Part shown: positions 1 to 7,525 of the stretch, piece by piece | Position numbering within the stretch: position 1 is the first letter of the stretch | Layout of the letters: each line of letters opens with the position of its first letter | From: Micromonosporaceae bacterium | GTDB lineage: Bacteria; Actinomycetota; Actinomycetes; Mycobacteriales; Micromonosporaceae | Direction: 5' to 3' | NCBI GenBank assembly: GCA_020027875.1 | Contig: JAHRHA010000018.1 | Span: 1 to 60,845, forward strand | DNA: 60,845 nt | The notes under the pieces: model-generated | What the model was told of the DNA's origin: nothing | The model's input: the letters and a program-made list of their open reading frames with translations, nothing else | Databases searched by the model: none | Program-made: the position numbers and the translations under genes

Positions 1-1656
1 GGCGATGTCCTCGGCCACCAACCGCACCCGCTCCCGGGACAGGTCGTCGAACCCGGTCACGCCGGCCACCCGCACCCGCACCGCGCTGATCGCATCGGCG
101 GCCCCGCCGGGCTGCCACAGCGTATCCAGCGCCATCAGCACCGACGGTGAGGTGGACAGGTACCCGCCCATGTTGCTCGTCGGTAGCAGCGGCTGCCCAC
201 CCAGCAGATCGCGGCTGCGCTCATCCGCCCCGGTCGCCGACGACTGGGTGTAGGTCTCCAACGGCGCCCCAAGTCCATCGCCGACGGCCAGGCGCGCGCG
301 GTCGAAGACCCCCACCGGTTGACCAAAGTGAAGAAGGCCCATTGTGGTGTCACTCGCGGGGCTCGTCGCGCGATGTGCGCTGTCGGTGGCCAACCACGGC
401 ATCGCCGTAAAACCGCTGTTCGCAGCAGACGTCAAGGCGGCGGCCGCGGTATCGGGCGCGGTGCGCGGGCGCAGCGCGCCGTCGGGCTCGACGTCGTAAT
501 CAGCGGCTTCGGCTCGCAGCAGCTGCACGAAGACAACAGACGCTCCATCCGCCTGGTCGAGGCTCGCCGCGACCGTGCTCTTGCGATACAGGTCCTGGAC
601 CGCTTGGCCCTCGGCCGGAGCGGCGGCCTGCGGCGTCGCGGCGGCCACGAGGCGGCTGACCCCAGGGTTGTCCAGCCCGGCCAGGTCGGGGTTGGCGATT
701 CGCTCGGCCACCGCGTCGGCGCGTTCGTCCAGGTAGGGGTCGGCCGCCAGCAGGACGGGCGCGCCGATTCCGTCGGCCGTGGCCGCCTCGCTTCCGGTCA
801 GATACCGGCCTTTGACCACCGCGCGATCCAACCCGACAAGCCGCGCCTCGGTGGTCGGGTCGATCGCGGCGGCGAGCATCGGCATCGGCGCGATGATCTC
901 GGCCAATAGTCGAGGTGTCTCGGCGCCATGGAATATGAACGTTCCACGGGGCGTCAACTGCGCCTCCGCACCCCCGACCCGGCCGCGCTGATCCCCGGGG
1001 TATCGCCCGAGGCAGAGCGGCAGCGTGCGACCGTCTGGCTGAACCTCATAGATCGCAGCAAATGAGTCTGGTCCGCATTCATCCTGCGGCCGGTAGACCC
1101 CGTCGTCGTAGAGCACTGGCTCGCCAGCGGCCGGAAGCTCCTTCAGGCGGACGAGGGGCCGTTTCGTGACATAGATGATCGCCGGAGCCGGCTCGGCTGC
1201 ATTGGTCAGGCCGCGGTCGCCGCTCCAGGTGAAATTGACCCGGATGAGCTGGGTCTCCAGCGACGGATCGACCAGTTCGGTCACGTCGACCGTCACAGCG
1301 CCCACGAAGGCGGTGACGTAGCCCAGCATGGCGATCGGCGCGGCCACATCGACCCCGTCGATCGCCTCGATCCGGTGCCACTGCTCGGCGGTGATGCCCC
1401 CGTACAGGCCGGCCAGGAAGTTGGCCTTGACCAGCCCGCGGCCGGCCTCCAAATTGGTCCGGGCGTCGGCCGGCCGGACCAGGATGTCGTACGCGCCCCG
1501 AGCGTGCTCGTCGACCGTCCCCTCCACGACCAGCCGCGACGTCGCCGTGCTTCCAGTAAGTACGGTGAACCCCGTCGTCGCCATGAGCACGCCCAGCAGC
1601 AGGGCCGCAGCCCGACCCCAGCGCCGGCGCAGTCCGGCCAGTATCATCCTCGCCAC
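1..1656 (-). CDS. FtsX-like ABC transporter permease, 3' end cut by window edge
   Basis: The reading frame is open for 552 codons from a GTG at 1656 to the window edge, so the C-terminus is missing. A GGGGAGG ribosome binding site lies 7 nt upstream of the GTG. The N-terminus has one hydrophobic segment (about residues 14-32, after RRRWGRAA), followed by a long extracytoplasmic region with no further membrane segment in the visible part. This is the layout of the large periplasmic domain in MacB/FtsX-type permeases. Such proteins work with a cytoplasmic ATPase, which would lie beyond the left edge. The substrate cannot be inferred. The divergent PadR gene 84 bp away is the likely regulator. 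The family assignment rests on architecture and the PadR context rather than on a catalytic motif. Confidence 0.72.
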   Translation of the reverse strand, partial: MARMILAGLRRRWGRAAALLLGVLMATTGFTVLTGSTATSRLVVEGTVDEHARGAYDILVRPADARTNLEAGRGLVKANFLAGLYGGITAEQWHRIEAIDGVDVAAPIAMLGYVTAFVGAVTVDVTELVDPSLETQLIRVNFTWSGDRGLTNAAEPAPAIIYVTKRPLVRLKELPAAGEPVLYDDGVYRPQDECGPDSFAAIYEVQPDGRTLPLCLGRYPGDQRGRVGGAEAQLTPRGTFIFHGAETPRLLAEIIAPMPMLAAAIDPTTEARLVGLDRAVVKGRYLTGSEAATADGIGAPVLLAADPYLDERADAVAERIANPDLAGLDNPGVSRLVAAATPQAAAPAEGQAVQDLYRKSTVAASLDQADGASVVFVQLLRAEAADYDVEPDGALRPRTAPDTAAAALTSAANSGFTAMPWLATDSAHRATSPASDTTMGLLHFGQPVGVFDRARLAVGDGLGAPLETYTQSSATGADERSRDLLGGQPLLPTSNMGGYLSTSPSVLMALDTLWQPGGAADAISAVRVRVAGVTGFDDLSRERVRLVAEDIA

Positions 1657-1674
1657 GCCAGCACCTCCCCGTAT

Positions 1675-1693
1675 ATTGTCACAATGCATAGTG
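1675..1693. promoter_or_regulatory. Palindromic operator candidate between permease and padR
   Basis: Two overlapping palindromes lie in the divergent spacer. ATTGT-C-ACAAT (1675-1685) is perfect. CACAATGCATAGTG (1680-1693) matches its own reverse complement at 12 of 14 bases and is centred on ATGCAT. PadR-family repressors usually bind AT-rich palindromes next to their own genes, so this is a good candidate site. No experiment supports it. Confidence 0.5.
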
Positions 1694-1739
1694 CGGCAAT
1701 AGACTGACCCGCGCAACCCCGTCGCCTGAGGAGACTGCC

Positions 1740-2351
1740 GTGCCCATCCACCACGCGGTGCTGGCCCTGCTCTCGGACGGTCCCGGCCACGGCTACGAGC
1801 TCAAGGGAGCCTTCGAGTCTGCCGTCGGTCCACAGTGGGGGCCGCTGAACATCGGCCACCTCTACCAGGTGCTCGACCGGCTCGCCCGCGACGGGCACGT
1901 CCGCTCACACCGAGTGGCGCAGGAGGTTCGGCCGGACCGAGTCGTCTACGAAATCACCGACTCCGGGCGGGCCGAACTGGCCGAGTGGATGGCCGCGCCC
2001 AGCCCGCGCACCGCAGGCTTCCGCGACGACTTCTTCCTCAAGGTGATGGCCGCCGCGCAGAGCCGCGACCCCGACGTCGTCTCCGACGTGCTGCGAGCCC
2101 AGCGTGCGTTCCTGCTGCGAGAACTCCGAAACCTGGAGGACCTAAGGGCCGAGCACGCCGTCGATCCGGTCGTCTCGCTGTTGCTCGCCGCGGCCACCCG
2201 CCACGTCGGCGCCGATCTTGCCTTCCTCGACGACGCCGAGGAGCGCCTGCTCAGCCACGGCGCCAAGGCCCTCGCCGAGCTCGCCACGGCCCGCACCGGC
2301 GTCGATCCGACAACCAGGCAGAGTCCGACAACGCGCCGCGCAAGCGCCTGA
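1740..2351 (+). CDS. PadR family transcriptional regulator
   Basis: A 203-residue protein starting at GTG, with GAGGAG 7 nt upstream. Residues 1-80 form a PadR winged helix: an N-terminal helix (HHAVLALLSDGPGHGYELK), then LYQVLDRLARDGHV, which matches the recognition helix region of the family, and a wing ending in YEITDSGRAEL. The rest is helical and probably dimerises (PadR C-terminal, Vir_act_alpha_C-like). PadR proteins repress adjacent transporter or detoxification genes. Here the divergent FtsX-like permease is the obvious target, through the palindromes at 1675-1693. The last residues (about 185-203) are low-complexity. Confidence 0.88.
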   Translation: MPIHHAVLALLSDGPGHGYELKGAFESAVGPQWGPLNIGHLYQVLDRLARDGHVRSHRVAQEVRPDRVVYEITDSGRAELAEWMAAPSPRTAGFRDDFFLKVMAAAQSRDPDVVSDVLRAQRAFLLRELRNLEDLRAEHAVDPVVSLLLAAATRHVGADLAFLDDAEERLLSHGAKALAELATARTGVDPTTRQSPTTRRASA

Positions 2352-2597
2352 CGCCGGCCGCGACCCGGGCTAGATGCAATGCCGTTGACTTTGCGCCCGC
2401 GGCTGTGGCGAGCGGACGCCGCGGTGATCGCCGCGTTCCGGCGAATCGCTGAGTTTCGCTCTACATTCTGCCGGAGAACGGCCATCTCTCGGTGGGCGCC
2501 GTGGGATGCCCGTGAAGATCGCAGTTTGCGTGGCGGATGTGCGGAAAGCCGCTGCGTCACGCACATAAACAGCAATCTTGGTCGGCGGCGTTCCCGG

Positions 2598-3179
2598 CTA
2601 GAGGAGGCCGCCCTCGTCGTAGAGCCACTCGACGAACGCGCTGGTGACCGCCGCCGCACAGTCGAGCAGCTCGTCGAGGAGCGGATCATGGACACCGGAG
2701 AGCAGGGGCACCTGAATCTCGGCGTAGATGGGCAGCATGCCCCGCTCGGTGGCGTCGCCGACGTACGCCTTACAGAACCGGCGGGTGTGGTTCCACTCGT
2801 TGACTACCCGATGCGAGCGGTCCGCCCAGTCGGGCGGCACGGTGCCATGCGGTCGACCGCGCATGACCAGGATCTCGTCGTCCGGCCCCTCGAGCGCGAA
2901 CAGCAGCGCGTGCCGTTCCCACATCGCCAGCAGGCTGCCGTCACCGTCCGTCAAGTAGCGGATCTCCAGGCGGTCGAGCGCCTCGGAAATCCGCTTCATG
3001 GTGACCGGCCGGGCCACGCAGTCAGGACCGCGCTGGGCCGGAATCTCGGGACGGGTGGCCGTCTCCACCGTGGCCGCGTGGCTGCCGACCAGGCCCGCCA
3101 TCGCCTTGCCCGCACGGACGTCCGTGTCGCGCGCGCCCGATCGACCGCGCTGAGCCCCCCACAACGGCCACCAAGGCAT
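2598..3179 (-). CDS. YbjN domain-containing protein
   Basis: The frame runs further upstream, but I place the start at the ATG at 3179, giving MPWWPLW. This is because actinobacterial homologues as I remember them begin with a Trp-rich segment. The SD-like GGGG just upstream is weak, so the start is uncertain. Residues about 60-190 form a YbjN (type III secretion chaperone-like) domain, with YLTDGDGSLLAMWER, a DDEILVMR strand, VNEWNHTRRFCKAY and a C-terminal helix ending WLYDEGGLL. The family has a chaperone-like fold. Its role in actinobacteria is unknown. The gene stands alone between the PadR unit and the next leftward operon. Confidence 0.8.
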   Translation of the reverse strand: MPWWPLWGAQRGRSGARDTDVRAGKAMAGLVGSHAATVETATRPEIPAQRGPDCVARPVTMKRISEALDRLEIRYLTDGDGSLLAMWERHALLFALEGPDDEILVMRGRPHGTVPPDWADRSHRVVNEWNHTRRFCKAYVGDATERGMLPIYAEIQVPLLSGVHDPLLDELLDCAAAVTSAFVEWLYDEGGLL

Positions 3180-3362
3180 CGCCCCGGACCCCCATTCCAT
3201 CGCACCTGGTCGGCGCACCCGACCAATCCTGTTGAACCGGTCGAACTTAGCCCGCGCCGACGCTACTCGGATTCGCCGCCGGGCGGCAGACCCAGAAGTG
3301 CCGGGGCAAGCTTTTCGTATGAACCGACATCATCTGAACGTGCCAGCGCCCACGTCAACCCC

Positions 3363-4016
3363 TCAGCTCAATTGCAGCGGTGAAGTCAGGCGATACCAGG
3401 CGGAACCGTACGAAGCATCGAGGCAAATCCATGCCGCAGCGAGCCTGACCGTTACCAAGTTGTCACCAAAGGTCACCGATTCCGACGGGCCCACCGTGGC
3501 CGGACCGAGGAATCCCATCCTGACCACGGCCTGAACCAGACGCTGTGACACGTCGACATGTTCGCCCGCCGCGCCGGTGACGACGATCGGAACGTGGTCG
3601 AGCAGCGCGTCGCGTACCACCCGTTCGCCCACCGCCCGGCCTCCGACGCCCTGCTCCGAGGCGGTGCGGAGTGTCTGTGACGCGGCGGCGGCGACCCGCG
3701 CGACCTCCTCGGCCGGTAGGGTCTCGATGATCCGCCCTCGGGATGGCGGTAGCGGCCACCGCCACGCCTCGTCCCGCCGGCGTACCGGGGCCGCGGGGTC
3801 AGCCAGCGCGTCGAGGAGTGCGGCGGCGCCGAACGTCGCGTCGGCGTCCAGGCCCGTTGCGAGGGTACGCACCACGAGCACCCTGAACGGCAGCATCGCC
3901 CAGATCTCCGCTCGATCCCGGCCGGCCGGGCGCAGCCGGACCACCGCGTTCGGATCCAGGCGCAGCAGGCGGGTGAGGAACGCGCCCGCGTCCGCACGCC
4001 CAGCCTCGCCGATCAC
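3363..4016 (-). CDS. Conserved hypothetical protein, coupled to thioesterase
   Basis: I start this 217-residue protein at the GTG at 4016, which overlaps the TGA of the upstream thioesterase (GTGA). The frame continues upstream but would then shadow that gene. I do not recognise a domain. It is Ala/Arg/Leu-rich and probably soluble and helical. Visible features are LLRLDPNAVVRLRPAG near the N-terminus, an AMLPFRVLVVRTLA segment, and a C-terminal half with VVTGAAGEHVDVSQRLVQ. No signal peptide or membrane segment is seen. The tight overlap suggests co-translation with the two thioesterases and EttA upstream. Confidence 0.7.
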   Translation of the reverse strand: MIGEAGRADAGAFLTRLLRLDPNAVVRLRPAGRDRAEIWAMLPFRVLVVRTLATGLDADATFGAAALLDALADPAAPVRRRDEAWRWPLPPSRGRIIETLPAEEVARVAAAASQTLRTASEQGVGGRAVGERVVRDALLDHVPIVVTGAAGEHVDVSQRLVQAVVRMGFLGPATVGPSESVTFGDNLVTVRLAAAWICLDASYGSAWYRLTSPLQLS

Positions 4017-4417
4017 GCCGGCGCCATCCACTCCGCCAGGAACGCCCGCTCGGCCTCGCTGATCCGCCTGGGCCGCTGGAACTCGAGATTGAAGGGTACG
4101 CATACCGAGCGCGCCCGGGACGCGACGACCTCTCGGTCGATCAACTCGTAGGCGATGGTGAATCGGCTGTGCCTGATCTCTTCGACCCACATCTCGATCC
4201 GTACCGGGTCGCCGTAGTCGACGGGGCGCACATAGTCGATCTCATGGCGGGCGATGACGATGCCGTCCTCGAACGAAGTCAGCCCCATCTGGCGTGCGCC
4301 GGTGAAGAACAACGCCACCCGCGCCTCCTCGTACAGGGTAAGGAAACGTGCGTTGTTCACGTGGCCGTATGCGTCCATGTCCGACCAGCGAAGCGGGCTG
4401 TGGTAGATGTACTTCAT
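4013..4417 (-). CDS. Acyl-CoA thioesterase, 4HBT hotdog fold
   Basis: A 134-residue single hotdog-domain protein. The N-terminal motif RWSDMDAYGHVNNARFL matches the YbgC/4HBT family, in which the Asp of the D-x-x-GHVNN motif is the catalytic base. The central strand-rich part (VRPVDYGDPVRIEMWV) is also typical. It should hydrolyse short or medium acyl-CoA thioesters in the cytoplasm. Its start overlaps the stop of the upstream paralogue (ATGA-type, 4414-4417) and its stop overlaps the next start, so it is the third gene of a tightly coupled operon. The substrate is unknown. Confidence 0.87.
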   Translation of the reverse strand: MKYIYHSPLRWSDMDAYGHVNNARFLTLYEEARVALFFTGARQMGLTSFEDGIVIARHEIDYVRPVDYGDPVRIEMWVEEIRHSRFTIAYELIDREVVASRARSVCVPFNLEFQRPRRISEAERAFLAEWMAPA

Positions 4418-4842
4418 TGGGCCTCGTACGTCTCCCAGTAGGCCCGCTCGTCATCGTCCAGAGGCCGGGGGCGGCCCTGCTCGTACGAGTAGGCGACCAT
4501 CACCACCTCGCAGCGCGCGACGACCGTGCCGTCGTCGTCCATCTCCCCCGCCAGCGTCCACGACGACGTCCCTATCTTGGCCACGCCCGTGCGTACCCGC
4601 AGCGTCAAGCCGGGTCTGAATTCCACCGGCGCGACATAGTCGACCGCGACCCGGGCGGCGATGTAGCCTCCGCCCTCGTGTCCGCGAACCGAGTCACCGA
4701 GACCATGCGGCGAGCGCGCCAGCAGCTCCATGCGTGCGTCCTCGAAGAAGGTGAGGTAGCGCGCGTGATTGACGTGGCCCATGAGATCGGCGTCCGACCA
4801 CCGCACCTGTGCGTGGTAGACAGCGAGCTGTGGCTCAGTCAC
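4414..4842 (-). CDS. Acyl-CoA thioesterase paralogue, 4HBT hotdog fold
   Basis: This is a second hotdog thioesterase next to its paralogue. VRWSDADLMGHVNHARYLTFFED carries the 4HBT signature. I chose the GTG at 4842, which overlaps the end of ettA by 8 bp, so coupling rather than a separate ribosome binding site probably drives translation. A longer form from a GTG at 4890 would run 56 bp into ettA and add a low-complexity N-terminus. The two tandem paralogues may form a heteromer or split substrates; this is inference. The product is about 142 residues. Confidence 0.84.
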   Translation of the reverse strand: MTEPQLAVYHAQVRWSDADLMGHVNHARYLTFFEDARMELLARSPHGLGDSVRGHEGGGYIAARVAVDYVAPVEFRPGLTLRVRTGVAKIGTSSWTLAGEMDDDGTVVARCEVVMVAYSYEQGRPRPLDDDERAYWETYEAQ

Positions 4843-6511
4843 GGGTGAGCTTGCGGTAGGTGACGCGATGGGGGCGCGCGGCGTCGACACCGAGGCGGTC
4901 GATCTTGTTCTTTTCGTACGCCTCGAAGTTGCCCTCGAACCAGAACCACCTCGACGGATCCTCGTCGTCGCCCTCCCAGGCGAGGGTGTGGGTGGCGATC
5001 CGGTCGAGGAACATCCGGTCGTGCGAGATGACCACGGCGCAGCCCGGGAAGTCGAGCAGAGCGTTCTCCAATGAGGACAGCGTCTCGACGTCGAGGTCGT
5101 TGGTCGGCTCGTCGAGCAGGATCACGTTGCCCCCGATTTTCAGCGTGAGCGCGAGGTTGAGCCGGTTGCGCTCACCGCCGGACAGCACGCCGGTCGGCTT
5201 CTGCTGGTCCGGACCCTTGAAACCGAAGGCGGCGACGTAGGCGCGCGAGGGCATCTCGACCTTGCCGACCATGAGGTGGTCCAGGCCGTCGGAGACAACC
5301 TCCCAGACGCTCTTCTTAGGATCGAGGCCCGCGCGCGACTGGTCCACGTAGGACAGCTTGACCGTCTCACCAACCTTCACGGTGCCAGCATCCGGCTGCT
5401 CAAGGCCGACAATCATCTTGAACAGCGTGGTCTTACCCACGCCGTTGGGCCCGATGATGCCGACGATTCCGTTGCGCGGCAAGGAGAACGACAGATTCTG
5501 GACGAGCACCCTGTCGCCGAACCCTTTACGCAGCTGGCTCACCTCGATGACCGTGTTGCCCAGGCGGGGACCCGGCGGGATCTGGATCTCCTCGAAGTCG
5601 AGTTTGCGGGTCTTCTCCGCCTCGGTGGCCATCTCCTCGTACCGGTCCAGCCGGGCCCGTGACTTCGTCTGCCGCGCGCGGGCGTTGGAGCGGACCCACT
5701 CCAGCTCCTCGGTGAGACGCTTCTGCATCTTGACGTCCTTGCGGCCCTGCACCGCGAGCCGCTGCGCCTTCTTGTCAAGGTAGGTGGAGTAGTTGCCCTC
5801 GTACGGGTATGTGCGTCCACGGTCGATCTCGAGGATCCACTGAGCGACGTTGTCGAGGAAGTAGCGGTCGTGGGTAATGGCGACGACGGTGCCGGGGTAC
5901 TTGGCGAGGTGCTGCTCGAGCCAGAGCACGCTCTCGGCGTCGAGGTGGTTGGTGGGTTCGTCGAGCAGGAGCAGGTCGGGCTGCTCGAGCAGGAGCCTGC
6001 AGAGGGCGACGCGGCGACGCTCGCCCCCGGAGAGCTGGGTGACGTCGGCGTCCGGGGGCGGGCAGCGTAGCGCGTCCATCGCCTGTTCCAGGCGTGCGTC
6101 GAGGTCCCAGGCCTCGGAGTGGTCGAGCTCCTCCTGCAGGCGACCCATCTCCTCCATCAGCTCGTCGGAGTAGTCGGTCGCCATCAGCTCGGCGATCTCG
6201 TTGAAGCGGGCAAGTTTGACCTTGGTGTCGTGCACGGCCTCCTCGATGTTGCCGAGGACGTCCTTGGTCTCGTTGAGCGGCGGCTCCTGGGCTAGCATGC
6301 CGACGGTGTATCCGGGCATGAGCCGGGCCTCACCGTTGCTCGGCCGGTCCTGGCCCGCCATGATCCGCAGCAGGCTGGACTTACCGGCACCGTTCGGGCC
6401 GACTACGCCGATCTTGGCGCCCGGCAGGAAGGAGAGCGTGACATCGTCGAGCACGACCTTGTCGCCGTGCGCCTTGCGCGCCTTCTCGAGCGTGTAGATG
6501 TACAGGGCCAC
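4835..6511 (-). CDS. ettA: Energy-dependent translational throttle protein EttA (ABC-F)
   Basis: A 558-residue ABC-F ATPase with two nucleotide-binding domains and no membrane segment. The GTG start at 6511 gives the family's usual N-terminus (ALYIYTLEKARKAHGDK) and has GGAGGT 10 nt upstream. The frame runs 15 codons further up. Domain 1 has Walker A GPNGAGKSS (about 38-46), signature LSGGE and Walker B LLLLDEPTNHLD. The inter-domain linker is Arg/Lys-rich (RSNARARQTKSRARLDR). Domain 2 has GPNGVGKTT, LSGGERNR and LLDEPTNDLD. EttA binds the ribosomal E site and gates entry into elongation according to the ATP/ADP ratio. It leads the thioesterase operon. Confidence 0.95.
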   Translation of the reverse strand: MALYIYTLEKARKAHGDKVVLDDVTLSFLPGAKIGVVGPNGAGKSSLLRIMAGQDRPSNGEARLMPGYTVGMLAQEPPLNETKDVLGNIEEAVHDTKVKLARFNEIAELMATDYSDELMEEMGRLQEELDHSEAWDLDARLEQAMDALRCPPPDADVTQLSGGERRRVALCRLLLEQPDLLLLDEPTNHLDAESVLWLEQHLAKYPGTVVAITHDRYFLDNVAQWILEIDRGRTYPYEGNYSTYLDKKAQRLAVQGRKDVKMQKRLTEELEWVRSNARARQTKSRARLDRYEEMATEAEKTRKLDFEEIQIPPGPRLGNTVIEVSQLRKGFGDRVLVQNLSFSLPRNGIVGIIGPNGVGKTTLFKMIVGLEQPDAGTVKVGETVKLSYVDQSRAGLDPKKSVWEVVSDGLDHLMVGKVEMPSRAYVAAFGFKGPDQQKPTGVLSGGERNRLNLALTLKIGGNVILLDEPTNDLDVETLSSLENALLDFPGCAVVISHDRMFLDRIATHTLAWEGDDEDPSRWFWFEGNFEAYEKNKIDRLGVDAARPHRVTYRKLTRD

Positions 6512-6619
6512 GGTGCGGCCAACCTCCAAGATCGGGATTCGTCTGAGCCTGCCCACGGTCTACGGGCGCCTACCTCAATCTTCCCAGAGGTGTCCCGACC
6601 GCCGCCAATGGCCCCGTTC

Positions 6620-7288
6620 TCACCCAGTCTTGGGCACCGTCCTGGTCACTGTGTAATCGGTCTTGTTATCGCTCGGTTTCATTACCAGGAAGAACGTGTT
6701 CGGCCCGACGTGGTACTCGGTATGGGTCGGATCGTCAGGATTGCTGGGGTCCTCAGGATTCGTCGCGACGAAGCCGTCGGCCCCCTCCATCTCGACCTTG
6801 CCGAGGATTCCGCGCCCGAGCAGGATCGTGTCGTTGCTGCTTGCAGCGTTGAAGGGTCCCGACTTGCGGTGGCCTTGGTAGATCAGCACTCCATCTTTGT
6901 TCCGGCAGATCCACGCCTCGGCGCCCGCCGCACCCGCTCGCTTCCCCTCGACGTAGCGCAGCAGCCGTAGCTCGCCGGCGAGCCCAGCGTCAACCACGGC
7001 CTTCTCGGTGATGGCCGGGCAGAACGTGCCCGGGTCGGCCGGGTCCTCGGTCACCGCGGGTGTGGTGCCGGGGCTCGTGCCAGGGCTGGTGCCGGGATCC
7101 GTGGCGCCGGTTCCGGTCGGCCGACCGCCCGGGCTGGTTGGCAAGGTCGTACCGGTATCGCCGCCCTGGCCAGCGATGATCTGCCGCGCGACCAGGTAGC
7201 CCATGGTGCCCGCCGCCCCGGCCAAGACGACGAGGACCGCGATAAGGGCGGGGCCGATCCGACGGCCGGGCGGCGCCTGCTCGTACAT
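6620..7288 (-). CDS. Membrane-anchored exported hypothetical protein
   Basis: A 222-residue protein. After RRIGPA there is one hydrophobic segment (about residues 12-34, ALIAVLVVLAGAAGTMGYLV) that serves as an uncleaved signal anchor. A Thr/Pro/Gly-rich linker (about 42-80) follows, with the repeated motif PGTSPGT. The folded C-terminal part (about 88-220) contains a possible disulphide pair: one Cys at the domain start (GTFCPAI) and one in EAWICRNKDG. I do not recognise the domain. It is probably extracytoplasmic. The gene stands alone, divergent from the kinase gene. Confidence 0.75.
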   Translation of the reverse strand: MYEQAPPGRRIGPALIAVLVVLAGAAGTMGYLVARQIIAGQGGDTGTTLPTSPGGRPTGTGATDPGTSPGTSPGTTPAVTEDPADPGTFCPAITEKAVVDAGLAGELRLLRYVEGKRAGAAGAEAWICRNKDGVLIYQGHRKSGPFNAASSNDTILLGRGILGKVEMEGADGFVATNPEDPSNPDDPTHTEYHVGPNTFFLVMKPSDNKTDYTVTRTVPKTG

Positions 7289-7525
7289 GCCTGCAGGGTG
7301 TCATTCGGGCGCCACATCCGCCATCGCCCGTCGGGCTCAGCCCTTAAACCCCCTTGGGCGGCAGGTTCAGCCGCCGGCAGCGGTCCACTGTGGGTCGACC
7401 TCGCGGCGACGCGGAGAAAGTGGCCGGCGAATCCTATGGAAGCGCCCACGCCACGACACGCCAATAGGGCCGCCGGTTGGACTACGCTGTCGTCCGATAC
7501 GCCCGCGACGTGGGGAGATTCGTGG

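Noticed and set aside
319..909. Open frame on the plus strand over the permease gene
   Set aside because: It is antisense to a longer coherent membrane protein frame and its translation is Arg/Gly-rich without domains.
2379..3383. 334-codon plus-strand frame
   Set aside because: It is antisense to the YbjN gene, has no SD, and its translation is low-complexity.
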